Shown: piece after piece, positions 22,505 through 34,479 of the stretch | Numbering within the stretch: position 1 is the stretch's first letter | How the letters are laid out: each line of letters begins with the position of its first letter | Assembly: GCA_944548615.1 (NCBI GenBank) | Contig: OX155980.1 | Location: 62,117,082-62,181,081 of the forward strand | Direction of reading: 5' to 3' | Length of the DNA stretch: 64,000 bases | From: Micropterix aruncella | Taxonomy: Eukaryota; Arthropoda; Insecta; Lepidoptera; Micropterigidae | The notes under the pieces: model-generated | The model's database searches: none | The model's input: only the letters and a program-made list of their open reading frames with translations | What the model was told of the DNA's origin: nothing | Translations under genes and position numbers: made by a program

Positions 22505-23800
22505 GCAGTTTGGCCACTAAGACCCATGTGTATAGGGTCGGTCAAACGCACGGGTCAACGCCCGTTCGGCGGCCTCCACGCAGAAGTGCGAGCCCGGGTA
22601 GGACTTCGGGCGCTCCTGGACTGTTTGCGCACCGTGCGGTGTCAGTCAATCGATTGTGCATTCCGACTGGTGGTGAACGGTTTCGTGCAGCTTGGGCCAC
22701 AAGATCCATTTTGTTCTCGGATCGGCTCAACTCACGATTCAGCTCCTATTCAGAAGCCTCCTCGAGTGGAAGGCTACCCCGGGTAAGACTCCCGTGTCTC
22801 AGGCCTCAAAGCTGGTGGACCGATTTCTCCCGGCGGGATTGCATCCCGGCGCCCTGGAAGGTTTGCGCACCGGTGCGAAGCCAATCGGTTGTGCATTCTG
22901 ACTAATTGCTGAAGGGGTCTGGAGACTATGGAAATACACTCTTTCCTAAGCAGCGGGTGTGGATGTTGACCTGTTGTAGTGCCACTCTTGAAATCACTCA
23001 GAAAATCACCCTTGAAAACCACTCAGAATTACCGCTGTAATACAACAGGTAGAGGTCGTGTAAGCGACTTCGTACCCGTAACCAGTCGGGAGGACGGAGG
23101 TATCCTGAAGGTTAATTCCAGATGGAGATATCCTGTCAAAACTGGTAGTCAGGGGGCGAGGCTGCCCGCTGCGTACTTTTCCGGTGCCTCGCCGTAAAGC
23201 GTTGGCTTCTGACGGGCAGGTGGCGGAGTTTGACGGTGGATTGTTTTGTCCTAAGTCTTCTGCGCTCACCTCACGGGAGACAGAACGTTACATTTCGTTA
23301 AAACTTCCTGAGGTGACGTGTTCGCCCGTTGTAGTTGACAACTCTAGTTGTGCATTCTGACTAACAGCCGTGGGAATCTGGAAGCAGTAATGTTTTCTAT
23401 AGAGCGGGGTAGTTTTTAACATTACGGCAAATGCTCTTGATTCGGGCAAAGGATGCCGTGGCCCACGATAGTTTTGGTAGACACCGTATCACCGCTACGT
23501 AAGAGAGATTCTGTAACTAGTCAGAAAAAGGAGGCATCCCGATGTTTAATTCCAGACAGAGATATCCTTCCAAACTGGTAGTCAGGGGCGAGGCTGCCCG
23601 CTGTTTACCTTCCCCAGTGCCTCGCCGCAAGGCGTTGCTCTCTGACGGGTGAAGGCGTAACTAGACAGTGGATTGTTTTCATACCGAGTCTTCTACGCTC
23701 ACCTCATGGGAGACAGAACGGTCTAATATCGTGAAAACTTCCGTAGGTGACGGGTTCGCCCATTGTAGTTGACAGCTCTAGTTCCATATTCGAGCCGCCT
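22505..23800 (+). repeat. modular GC-rich interspersed repeat, locus 2
   Basis: Two block-X units follow each other (about 22510-22680 and 22686-22915, sharing gtgcgagcccgggtaggact-like and gccaatcgattgtgcattctgac-like words). Two block-Y-related units in inverted orientation come next (about 23050-23345 and 23510-23790), each ending ..cgcccgttgtagttgaca. X and Y are thus tandem and opposed here, unlike the X-Y order at 13.7-14.3 kb. The open frames across this locus start with non-ATG codons or change phase between units, and no protein family is recognised. Confidence 0.7.
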
Positions 23801-24314
23801 GCACTGCAAATGACTTGGACTTGTAAGACATGAAGTTTCTCTCAGTGACATTTTAATAAACTTCCATAGACTTTAGTCCAAATTATATAGAAAAATTAAC
23901 ATTACCTTTTTATCGAACACTAAAATTTGCAAAAACTATTTAGGTTTTTATTAAAAATAAAATTTTAAAATATGTATATTATAACATTTTACATGTATTT
24001 CAACAACTTGAGAAGGCTTTCGATAGAGTCTGTCACAACTCACAACAATATGGACAAAATTCTCCAACAAGTGGGATTGACATGACGATGACACAGGTGT
24101 AATTGCTATAAAGTCAAAATTATGTATTAGTGTCAAAAAACTATTCCTTTTGCATTTAGATGAACTTTGACCAATTTAATGTATTGTTAATTATGGGCAA
24201 GAAGCGCTCCGGCAGCAAGCTACGAATAAGTCATGGTTTCAGACGTTTTATATGACACATAGAATTTGAAAAATTGTCGAATGGGGTCGAGTTGCTGTTC
24301 TCATTCTCTTAAAC
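23801..24314. other. non-coding, nothing recognised
   Basis: AT-rich; a fragment near 24000-24070 (caacaagtgggattgacat) might be a LINE relic but is too short to call. Confidence 0.35.
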
Positions 24315-25232
24315 ACAATTTTTATTTTTATTTATTTAAGAATTAATTACTATAAAACATTGATTTGCTTAAAAAAATAACAGGAACGGATGGCAACCTT
24401 AACCTTTTGCTATTTTTTTTCTGGTATCCAACTGGGACTAGCGCGTTCTAGGGTGGACAGGACTCTAATATTACCGTTAAGTTTGCTTGATTGCTTGATT
24501 GTTTACAAATGTACAAGTTTTAAAAAAAATTTAATAACACTAAATTGTCCTAAAATGTGGTCTTCAAAATAAAAAAATAAATAAAAAAATAAATAAAATA
24601 ATAAAAAATATAATAAAAGATAACATAATAAATAAAATGCAATTCCATTATATAATCGGCAATAAATATAATATAAAATTCGATTTAATAATATAAATAA
24701 AGTTATGTGAGTAAAGAAAGAAACAGTCATTAATAATAATATAATATATGTTAAGAAGTAATATAAGATTTAATATAAAAATACCTAGTCAAAAAAGTTC
24801 AATTCATTGTCAAAATAATATATAACAACATAGTCAAATATGTTTGACTATGTTGGTACACAAATTAATATGTTTAAAAATATTAATTTGTGTACCTAAG
24901 TTTTATTATACTATTATATCTAACATTTGATGCATGGTTAGTCTGTCATGATTCGATAACCATTTTTTTAATTTATTTTTTAATTCCCGAAATGTCAAAT
25001 TCATTTTTATTTCCATATTGATCAGATTGTAAAATCTCGGCGCAATGAAAGAGTAATGTTTTTGTCCAAATGATGTTTTCATTCTGGGTATTATAAAGCT
25101 ATTTTCTAAAACTTATCTCGTTGGTCGCCGGTTCTGAATTATTCCTAAATTTGAGTTATTATCCAAAAATAGCCTTAAGAGGGAAGTTTTTAGAAAAAGT
25201 TGCCTACAATCAAGAAGTTTAGCTTCCATCAA
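24315..25232 (-). mobile_element. 5'-truncated copy of the CR1-group LINE (3' end)
   Basis: Read on the minus strand this matches the 3' part of the intact LINE at 48.5-53.5 kb. The segment 25232-24900 corresponds to 52617-52939, with readable FGQ.HYSFIAPRFYNL-type residues, and 24800-24315 corresponds to the 3' UTR ending in an AAATAAATAAA-type tail (24315-24340). Homology stops abruptly at 25232, as expected for 5' truncation during target-primed reverse transcription. The two copies are in opposite orientation ~28 kb apart. Confidence 0.9.
24855..24896. repeat. 16-bp perfect hairpin in LINE 3' UTR
   Basis: Arms ggtacacaaattaata (24855-24870) and its reverse complement (24881-24896) flank a 10-base loop. 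A second 11-bp hairpin (acatagtcaaa/tttgactatgt) lies just beside it at about 24829-24854. The 3' UTR of the intact copy has a weaker version of the first. Confidence 0.85.
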
Positions 25233-27154
25233 AAACTTTAGCATCCTTGTTAAATACACCGGCACTATCTATTTTTTTCACTTTTTTTACGTTTCTAAAC
25301 TGTTAAACTTATTAATTTTAGACTATTTGAGCTATTCAGGATTACCTTTCCACTCCGTAAGGATAATGAAGAAAGCGATTAACGAACACTAGGCTATCAC
25401 TCGGATAAAGGTATTGTATGCGAAATCGCTGCTACCTGCTATGTTTTAGAATAGGTACATGAATAAAAGTGTAAGCAAAGACCACCGAAATGCGGCATAT
25501 TTTTACTTTCTTTAAAAAAATATCGTGTTACACGAAGCAAATTTAGAATTCTAGTTTTCACCGGATCTGCACGTTTTAAGATACCGGGAATCCAAATGTC
25601 TGTCTATGTGTGTGTGTGTTTCCACTGTTTCACAGAAGCTACACAACCAATTAAGACCAAATTACAAACAAAAATAGTTCATCCCAATGCCGTGATTTCA
25701 AAAGCTGATGAGAGATATACGATATTTTGTCTCGAAATGCGACCTTTCCAAAATTTAAGAAAGAGCATAATTTTTTAAACATTAGTCAATGGAAAATAAA
25801 TAAATGTGACTTAGATTTCTGAGGACTTTGCCTAAAACTCCTTACGTTACTTTTCGATATATTCAGCGTGTTTTGAATACAAAAAATTACAATCTGAAAA
25901 TTTAATAATTCATAACTCCGTAGAATAAACCATAACGCTCCATAAACGCTAGAATAGAAAACAAAGTCTTTTTGATTTATTACAAAAATGGCCTGCAAAG
26001 TTCAAGTCATTCCAGACAAATTATTTCTTAATATCTTTAGTAGTTTGCGAGTTAAAAAAAATAATTATGAAATTATTAAAATGATGGGTAGATAATTAAG
26101 TAAGACCATTTCCAGACTAAAGTCTGTATGTGTGTATGTGTGTATGTATTCCTCCACGATAGCGCCCAAACTCTTCATCCGATTGAGCTGAAATTTGGCG
26201 TGCAAGTAGCATTTGGTCAGGCCAAGAGTTGTGGTTAAAAAAAAATCGGTCCACCAGAGGGCGCGTTAGTCATACTTCAATCGCGAAATATTGTGCTTGG
26301 AGATTTGAAATTCGGTACACAGATGCTTTTTTGGGTTGAAATCATATAGTAAATATTGGTTAGAATATCTCATATACAAGCGACACAAATAATAACTAAA
26401 TTCCGCCATACAAATGTATGGGGGAATCAAATTTTAAATTTGCGGCGTTATGCGTTTGATATCACGCGACGTACCTTCGAAATTTGAATCTTCATTGCGT
26501 TGTGTCTCTCGTGCGAATTTCCAATTTTTAAGGACGAATTTTACGGCGAAGCGCGCTTGCAATTCAATTCTTAAATTGAATGAAATAACGTCCTTGGCTA
26601 ATTGCTGGGAAAGTCTTGGGGTGACACAACCGATTTTTTTACTTACTACTGAAGTTATATATTTGCCAGTAGGAATTGTATCACTACAGTGTCACTCCTT
26701 CGATTCTAACTAGGGGTTGTGTTACATTCTGCTTATAAGGTCGCTGATTAGTTAGCTAGATAGATTAGATATGTTAGCTGGTAGACTGATCTCCCCGTCC
26801 ATGATCAATTTCTTCGCCCATCCTCGTCCGGACGGACGAAGTTCTTCTTTGGTCGTCGATCCGATCTCTCTAGCTTTACCAAATCCATTATTTCCTCTAG
26901 CGTCGTAAGTACCTCATCCTTTAATATGGTAAATTATCTAGGACGCCCGGTCTTATCAAACACAAATTGGCGACTCCTCTCGATGATCTGGCAGACTGAT
27001 TTCAAGTACGCGCGCTGAAAATACTCATATATTTAACAGCTCTGTGTAGAGTAATTCGTATCGCGATATGAGGGATAAGATAAGATAGGCCTGGGCAAGG
27101 ACCACTAGACACACCGATATCGCCTGCTGCGCACAACAAACTGGGTATGAGTAT
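25233..27154. other. non-coding, nothing firmly recognised
   Basis: Contains old repeat echoes (25525-25640 resembles 21330-21470). A segment at 26110-26290 (catccgattgagctgaaatttgg..) has the style of a high-copy repeat. The more GC-balanced stretch at 26740-27020 has minus-strand residues such as RQFVFDKTGRP, but I cannot assign it. Confidence 0.35.
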
Positions 27155-27337
<183 letters not shown>

Positions 27338-27340
27338 AAA

Positions 27341-27708
27341 CGAAATTTTAAATTCTTCCACCTGTCACCTGTCATCTAGTTTTTAAGAAGACGGCATAAG
27401 CCGACAAAAAACAAGTATTTCATTGTTTTTTTGCTCGAATTAAGATCTAATCGAGTGTTTTTATTATTTAGGAAGGATGGTTGCTTAGTTTAGAGATTGG
27501 TTGTTTGGAGGGTGAGTGTTTCTAGATTAAAAAGGCCTTGTAAACCTACATCTCTGTTCGCAAGTCAAAGACAACCAACCGATCTCGTTTAAATATAAAG
27601 CAATCTCTAATTCAAACAAAGGACCCCTTTCTCCACTATGTACTATGTATGTAAGTGGCTTTTATTATTTTTTTCTTCATAATCATCCCTCTAATCAATT
27701 CTATAAAG
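27341..27708 (+). repeat. 368-bp repeat unit, copy 1
   Basis: Starts cgaaattttaaattcttcca and ends aatcaattctataaag. It is almost identical to 27945-28312 (offset 604 bp). It contains no gene; short frames carry over between copies only because the DNA is conserved. Confidence 0.9.
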
Positions 27709-27944
27709 AATTTACACAAAAAAACTATGAAATATTTTTAAAATATTTACTTTTTACATATTTTACTTTTTATTCACTGTAAATACACCATTTAAGTTAA
27801 TATAAACTTTCCAAATAATTGGAAAGAGCTGAGTGCTTCCTTTCATAAATATAAGGCCATATCACGCTATTCATTTTAAGGTTTGGCTGACTACTTTTGA
27901 TCGCAGCTTCTTTATAACCACTTTTTAAAAATAAAAAGAAAATT
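27709..27944. other. spacer between the 368-bp repeat units
   Basis: 236 bp of AT-rich DNA unique to this locus, with a small palindrome tttccaaataattggaaa at about 27808-27825. Confidence 0.6.
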
Positions 27945-28312
27945 CGAAATTTTAAATTCTTCCACCTGTCACCTGTCATCTAGTTTTTAAGAAGACGGCA
28001 TAAGCCGACAAAGTACAAGTATTTCATTGTTTTTTTGCTCTAATTAAAATCTAATCGAGTAATTTTATTATTTAGGAAGGATGGTTCCTTAGTTTAGAGA
28101 TTGGTTGTGTGAAGGGTGAGTGTTTCTAGATTAAAAAGGCCTTGTAAACCTACATCTCTGTTCGCAAGTCAAAGACAACCAACCGATCTCGTTTAAATAT
28201 AAAGCAATCTCTAATTCAAACAAAGGACCCCTTTCTCCACTATGTACTATGTATGTAAGTGGCTTTTATTATTTTTTTCTTCATAATCATCCCTCTAATC
28301 AATTCTATAAAG
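27945..28312 (+). repeat. 368-bp repeat unit, copy 2
   Basis: Near-identical to copy 1. At its right end the sequence passes directly into (TA)n, whereas copy 1 passes into the spacer. Confidence 0.9.
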
Positions 28313-28472
<160 letters not shown>

Positions 28473-28534
28473 CAATATTAGATTCGAGCGAGTCCAGAAA
28501 CTCCTTCCGACTGGAATCCTAATTGCAAATGCCA

Positions 28535-28574
28535 TGTCACCCCCCCCCCCCCCAAATGCGGGGGGGGGGTGACA
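28535..28574. repeat. poly-C/poly-G hairpin
   Basis: tgtcac followed by ~13 C, a short loop (aaatg), ~11 G, then gtgaca. The inverted repeat could fold into a very stable stem. Confidence 0.85.
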
Positions 28575-30000
28575 ACTGCTGTAGTGTAGATACATCTCTT
28601 AGTTGGTGGGTTTGAGTTGAACCGAAGTATGAAAATGGCCTCCCGAGAAAGTTAGGTTCACATCGAGATACGTCACCCTGTGGTCAGACACGTTCCTCGT
28701 GAATTTTAGGGAGGAAAAATTATTGAGGCTTTCGAGAAAGATAGCTAACGTCTCCAGATAGCTTAAGATATTTTATTTTATAGACAATCACTTTATATTG
28801 CAAAGTTTTTAAGAAATTGGCCTTCTTTTTTTTGTACTAGTATTTTTCGTCCCATATTGCGGTGCCTCCGCATATACTCCCACATTTTATCTAAGATGTA
28901 CTCGGCCTTATCGTCTTATACCTTTTGAGATATAATAAGAGCCTTTTTATGAGATACAGTAAATCGTGTTGGGTTGAGAGAACCGTCAGAGTTCTCCTCT
29001 GTGACTATCTTAGGCTGTAGTCATTCTTGTCAGTGAAACTGTCCACTGATAGTGTCAAAAGTGTTAGAGTTGACTGGTTGAGCTCCTGTACCAGAACGCT
29101 TCTTATTATCTCATCGTTCCGCACAGCTGCACTTTCGTCATGATAGGCGTTTATTGTGGTGTTTATTGCGCTTCGAACATAAATCAACGCTCAAATTCTC
29201 TAATAAAAGAAACTGTTATTTTCTTGGTACCAACGGCCGAATGAGAGTTGTTATTCGAAGATGGCGCATTGATAAGTTCGCGACCTGACCTCGTTATCGA
29301 TCGTTGGCGATCATATTTACGTAGATCAGGTTAAATGGGCTTAAAATTCTTAAAATTCAATTTATTATGCTGGCATTGTGTATACTGTGGAATACTGTTG
29401 TCAGATTATACTTTAGTATCGTTGATGGTCAAACAACTGACCTATTATTTTTACTGCAGTATTAAATACCTTAGAATAAAATACTACCCATTGTAAATAT
29501 ACATTTTTTCCACGAATCTATAAATTGACCCTAAAGGCATACTCACCCTATTTCATGATGCATTTGAACTGCTCATTAATCCCGATAATTAACCGTCCCG
29601 AAATATTTTGTGACACTGCGTATAACCAATTAGTGAGACGGACACTGTTGCCAGATCTCACTCGCCCAAATAAACTCATATATCGGCAATTTAATAATAG
29701 TAACAATAGATGGGCCCTTTTATTATAGAAAAATAGCAGGCCGAAGCTTCGGTAAAGCAACAATTAAAAAAAAAATATTTCGCAGCAATGCAACGGTGTG
29801 ATTAACGTATATTAAGTTAGGTGGTACCACCGACCAAGTTGATTTACCTCAATCCCATGCAACCTGAGCACACATCTAACTAGGCTTACACCTGTGCCTA
29901 GATGTGTGATTTAAGACTTTTTAGATTTAAGATTGCGAGCTGACTTTAACAAGTTGTTACTAGAGATTAGAGATTAGATTTAAAGTAGTTTTAATATATA
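28575..30000. other. non-coding, nothing recognised
   Basis: Short frames on both strands (for example minus 29187-29005) show no family signature I can name. Confidence 0.35.
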
Positions 30001-30676
30001 TCTATACTAATATTATAAAGAGGTAAAGTTTGTGAGGTTGTAGGAAGTAATCTCTGGATCTACTGAACCGATTTTGAAAATTCTTTTACCAATAGAAAGC
30101 CATGTTATTTGTGAGTGTCATAGGCTATATATTAATCCGAAAAATGAAAAGACTTTTTCGTGGTAGTCGGATTTGCAAAGCAAGTCGGAGAAAAAACGCT
30201 CGAACGAAAACGTTTCTAACTAACGCTGCAGCCGTAACGATGACAGATATATGATTATATTCTAGAGAAAAATTGTAGGGCCTCATAATGCCTACAAAAA
30301 GTCAACGACAGCATATGTCTAAATTTTATATTTAGGTCACAAAAAGTAGTCTTTTATATTAAAAAAATAAATTAATTTATCGTTTCAAGTGTTTAAAACA
30401 AAAGGCTTTTCCCTTTTACCGCGCATAATTTCCCTTTTACTGCATAAATGGTTAAAGAGATAAGACACTCACAAATGAGACACTCACAAGAAGACACTCA
30501 CAAATAACGGTAATATAGCCAAATCGGCATGCAAATACATACATATATATGCAGTAAAAATATAACCCTCTTTTTGGTAGTCAGGAAATAAATCATAGCA
30601 CTCACCGAACCACACTCATAATTTCATCACAAGAAAAAATGTTTACCGCTCAACGAAGTGGGTACGGGTCAGCTAG
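30001..30676 (+). mobile_element. non-autonomous Helitron, 676 bp, clean ends
   Basis: Begins TCTATACTAATATTATAAAG directly after A, and ends gggtcagCTAG directly before T. This is the Helitron signature 5'-TC...CTRR-3' between host A and T, without target-site duplication. The end matches the terminus of the coding Helitron at 5581, and the start matches copies at 1-731. No coding capacity. A short direct repeat 'gacactcaca' occurs three times at about 30465-30505. It is probably mobilised by a RepHel such as the one at 6.8-11.4 kb. Confidence 0.85.
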
Positions 30677-30779
30677 TATATTATATATGTATATACACAA
30701 TATATTTACAACCAAATATGTTTTTGCTGGTAATAATAATAACAAAAGGATAATAATAATAGCAATAGATAAATCATAC

Positions 30780-31300
30780 GTACGTAAAATATTATAAACA
30801 AATTATATGGCAACTGACAGTTCCCGCTCCGTTTCAGAGCGCCCCAACTCCAAGAGCCATTTATTATTTGCATTTTTAAAACTTGAAATGTTATCTAATA
30901 ATTTAATGTGTTCATCTAATTTGTTGTACATTCGGGGTGCAATGTACCAAGCCTGCCTTTGTACGAACGCCATTTTTACCCGAGGTATCTCAAAATTTTA
31001 ACCTTCCCCTGCCCTCGTTATTGTTATTTGCTGGGTGCTTACTTGTTTTTTCTAAATTTATGAAAATAAACGAGCAGCTGTTTAATGAATATTTGACTTA
31101 TATCAAGCACATGCAATTCGTTAAGCAGCTGCTCTGAACTACATCGGGAAGGTTTTTCATGACTTACTCTCAGTAAAAGCTTCTGAGCCTTAAGAAGGGA
31201 GTAATATTCGTATATAATGTAAAAAATATCGACTAGTATTTGAATGTAATTTGTATTGAAATATATACACCAAAAATCAATTCTTCTAATGAGTTGTTTC
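30780..31300 (-). pseudogene. LINE ORF2 C-terminus, 5'-truncated
   Basis: On the minus strand one frame reads ELHVLDISQIFIKQLLVYFH (about 31125-31060), and another reads IPRVKMAFVQRQAWYIAPRM then YNKLDEHIKLLDNISSFKN (about 30990-30850). This is the very C-terminal 'xxLxxFGQRxxxYxAPxxxNxLP' region seen in the intact LINE ORF2 at 52.7-52.9 kb. A frameshift separates the parts. The gene is dead, and its family is close to but not identical with the intact LINE. Confidence 0.75.
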
Positions 31301-31302
31301 AC

Positions 31303-32780
31303 GAAGCGAAATACTAGATATTAGGCAACTGTATGAGGCAGAGATATTGTTCCCTGCCAAGTTACACAAGATCGGCACAGGTACCACAATATATAGTGCC
31401 AAGGAGATCTTCATCGTTTGGATGTTGTCCAAATCTACATCGTTTGGACAACACCAATACCAAACCTTGCTCCAAGATTAAAGTATAATTTAGGCAAATA
31501 TTTCTATATTTCAGGACTGACACAAGTGGTTCTAAAAAAAGCATCATTCAGTTGTTGATTAGTAAAGGAGGAACGGAAACTGAATGTATCCTCATGACAT
31601 TTCAAAAATAGCAACGCATTTATTCACAAAATTTGCACACCGTGACATATCTGACAATGTAAATTACCTATATGTGTACTAGAGTGAATTGAGTTTTATA
31701 TTTTTTTATTTATTTATATTTGGATTTGGATTTATTTTATAATTACTTTGGAGTACGTTTATTAATTATTTTGATTTGTTATTAAAAAAAAAATTATAAC
31801 TATTTTGTAACTATTTTGATATTAGATTATGATACCGTAAGATTAAAAAACATATTTTCATTTAAAAAACACATATTAAAATGCCATTATATAGAATTGG
31901 TTTATTTCTTGGAACAAGCGCTGCCTAGTTAGTGACACAGAATCATTGTGTTTTAAATTCTTGTTATGTATTTTATTGAATAATTAAATAAATTTTAAAA
32001 AACTAAATAAACAATCTAAAACCAATGTTAAAAATATAAATGAGTTAGAAATTAGGGTGAGGTAGAACTGGAAAATGTTTTCTTCCCTCAGTTCCATACT
32101 AGGTATGAAACTCAGCTGTTGACTTGCATGTTTAAATCGCTATTTTGTGCGGTGTCACTATCTACATATTTATAATTTCCAGTACTAATATATTTTTTTG
32201 TCTTGTATATACTATTTTATAATAAAGTTAATGCTACTTTGAATGGCTACGTTGAAGCGATCATTTACCATAAACCTTTCCTACGGTCGGAATTATTCAT
32301 CATTTGTGGCTATATAAAATACGTATTCTCATTTAATACTGATGCCTGATGGAAAAAACAGTATAATATAGTATGTTAATAAACCAAAATTTAAAATTTC
32401 TCGATAAGATGTCGCACAAATTTAAATTAAATATTACAAAAACTATTTTTTTTAATATCGATGTAGCAAGTCTTCAAAATTATAAAACGATATATTTACT
32501 AAAAATATAATACGTTATTTCGATATAAGTCGTATATTTTTTATTCGCATATCCTTATGACACAATAGATTTGGTTGAGCATAAAGTCTTGTAAATAAAT
32601 ATTTGAAAATGTGATTGGCTACAAAATAATAAGAATAAATAAACGTAGCATAAAAAAACTTCGATGAACTACTGGCGTCTCTCTTTCTGAATGTTCTGAT
32701 TGAATATTGGCTAAAGAACTACACCTCGACACACAAAAAAGTAAAACATTAATAGGTATCACACAAACAATAACAAAACC
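31303..32780. other. AT-rich non-coding stretch
   Basis: No supported frames. A 10-bp inverted repeat (gttgtccaaa/tttggacaac) at about 31424-31455 is the only structure noted. Confidence 0.4.
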
Positions 32781-32784
32781 TTAT

Positions 32785-33115
32785 CTGCGCAAATTATCGG
32801 CGCAACAACGCTCTATGTTATCAGCTCGACTTGAATGATGTTAAATGCCTTTATAAAATAATGAATGTCATATTCGATTGCTCTGACCTGGTGGGCGAGA
32901 CCAAAATTAACGCCTTAATGAGAACAACTCGCCAATTTGATTCTTTTCGATTGCCACGTTTTAAAACGAATGTATCTAAAAATGGAGTACTAACACGCTG
33001 CTGTGAGCTTTAGAATATACATTTAAACTATATTGACATGTTTAATATTTCCATAAGCACTAAATACCCCGTAAATCAAATCCTAACCAATGCAATTAAC
33101 TGACTATACGTTTTA
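32785..33115 (+). pseudogene. probable LINE ORF2 C-terminal fragment
   Basis: The plus frame gives LNDVKCLYKIMNVIFDCSDL, then FRLPRFKTNVSKNGVLTRCC and, past a stop, NYIDMFNIS. The order 'DVKxLYKIxN..IDCxxLL ... PR.KTN.SKN....RxxxLYN...DxF' matches the last ~90 residues of the LINE type also seen on the minus strand at 54.3-54.5 kb. Short and interrupted, so a relic. Confidence 0.55.
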
Positions 33116-33855
33116 GCTAGTTCACTGAAGATTATTTACTTATACTTTTATAGCAATGCTTACTATATTTTTTTATCAGTGTATAAACTAAACACAATAC
33201 ATGAACTTTTACACAATATGTCGGGGGATTGTAGGTACGCCAACCCTGATACAAACGCTCACGCTCATACACACCCACACACCCTAATCACAACCCTAGT
33301 ATGTACTAAAAAAATATGAGTTATTTTACTTTTATTAAGTAGTTGTCAACTTAATTTCTGTTTTTTTTTTAATCCGTATCCGTTTATTCATTAAACTATA
33401 TTTGTTTCTGTAATTATTCATTGCAATACTGTATGATTTTCGAATTAAAGAATAAAATTGAGAAAACAAAATGACGGGGTTGTGTTGTTTGTCAGAAAAT
33501 CATCAGTATATTCACGTTGAAGAAATCTTATTTGACTAGTAATTGTCTGAAAATAATATTCAACATAAAACTGGAGATTCGATCAATTCGTAGATCCCCT
33601 CTACCCCATTATGACTCACTAGTTTACTCGAAGATGGTAACTGCGAAGATTCAATTTTACCTGGAGACCTTAACCCCTAAACCCAACCCTGGGGTGTATC
33701 TCACCCCAGGCGTTAGTTTTTTATTGGTATTTCTTACTCTTAAGTTAAATCGGTTTGATTGTTCCAGTACTTTATTAACTCGTGGTTACCTACAGCACGT
33801 AGTTTGTGTATTACAACCCATATTACAAATTACTAATTAATAGTGCAAGTAAGAA
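33116..33855. other. non-coding, nothing recognised
   Basis: One 107-codon frame at 33517-33840 has no recognisable features. A small palindrome cctggggtg/caccccagg sits at about 33689-33711. Confidence 0.35.
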
Positions 33856-33929
33856 GGACGGCAGGGTTTAAGGGTTAATATTAATATCCTGCGAATGACA
33901 ACTAAAAAGCAGGCATACGAGTAAATACG

Positions 33930-34475
33930 ACTATTCACAGAGCATCGATTTTAGGCAGTCGTCAATAAGCCTACTAGAGACCAAGTATGGTTAGACCATA
34001 TGTTCCTCAAGGTAAGAAAAGAATTTAGAACTACGGTTTGTCGAACTAACATAACAGATCATTCCCCTACACTATTGGCAATGAATGCAAAAGAATCAAT
34101 GACTTTTTAAACTCTCCTTTCTCAGATTTTAGCTGTCTGTCATTTGACGACGTCTTACCTTAATCGCAAGTAATTTAAAATGTACAATCCGATAGTGTTA
34201 CTTTTCTGTCTAGTGCTTTACCCATCGTGGCCGGAATACCTCAAGGTAAAATACTAGCGCCAATTCTTTTCTCGCCGTATAAATTCAATATCGGTGCCAA
34301 TTCCCATAATTCCGAGCGCCATATTCACGCTGATGACACAAAGTATTTATGTATAATTATATTCAAAAAATATTTAGATCTGTGGTTGGTTGAACTAACC
34401 ATGGCAAGTCATTTCTCTACACTGTTAGCAATTAACGTAAAAGAATCAATTACTTTTAAAAAACGGGGGAACTAA
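33930..34475 (+). pseudogene. decayed LINE: endonuclease end and RT core fragments
   Basis: Residues DHMFLKVRKEF then TNITDHSPTLLAM resemble the end of a LINE apurinic-type endonuclease (DHVxVxxxx...ITDHxPxxL). About 150 bases later VAGIPQGKILAPILFSPYKF and HADDTKYLC correspond to RT motifs B and C (GVPQGSxLGPxLFxxY ... YADDT). Downstream, ELTMASHFSTLLAINVKESI repeats the endonuclease-like ending almost word for word, so the fragment is rearranged. No intact ORF. Confidence 0.6.
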
Positions 34476-34479
34476 AGAG

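Noticed and set aside
22510..22905. 131-codon frame in the GC-rich repeat as a gene
   Set aside because: Starts with TTG, is not kept in phase in the other copies of the repeat, and overlaps frames on both strands, as expected for GC-rich DNA.
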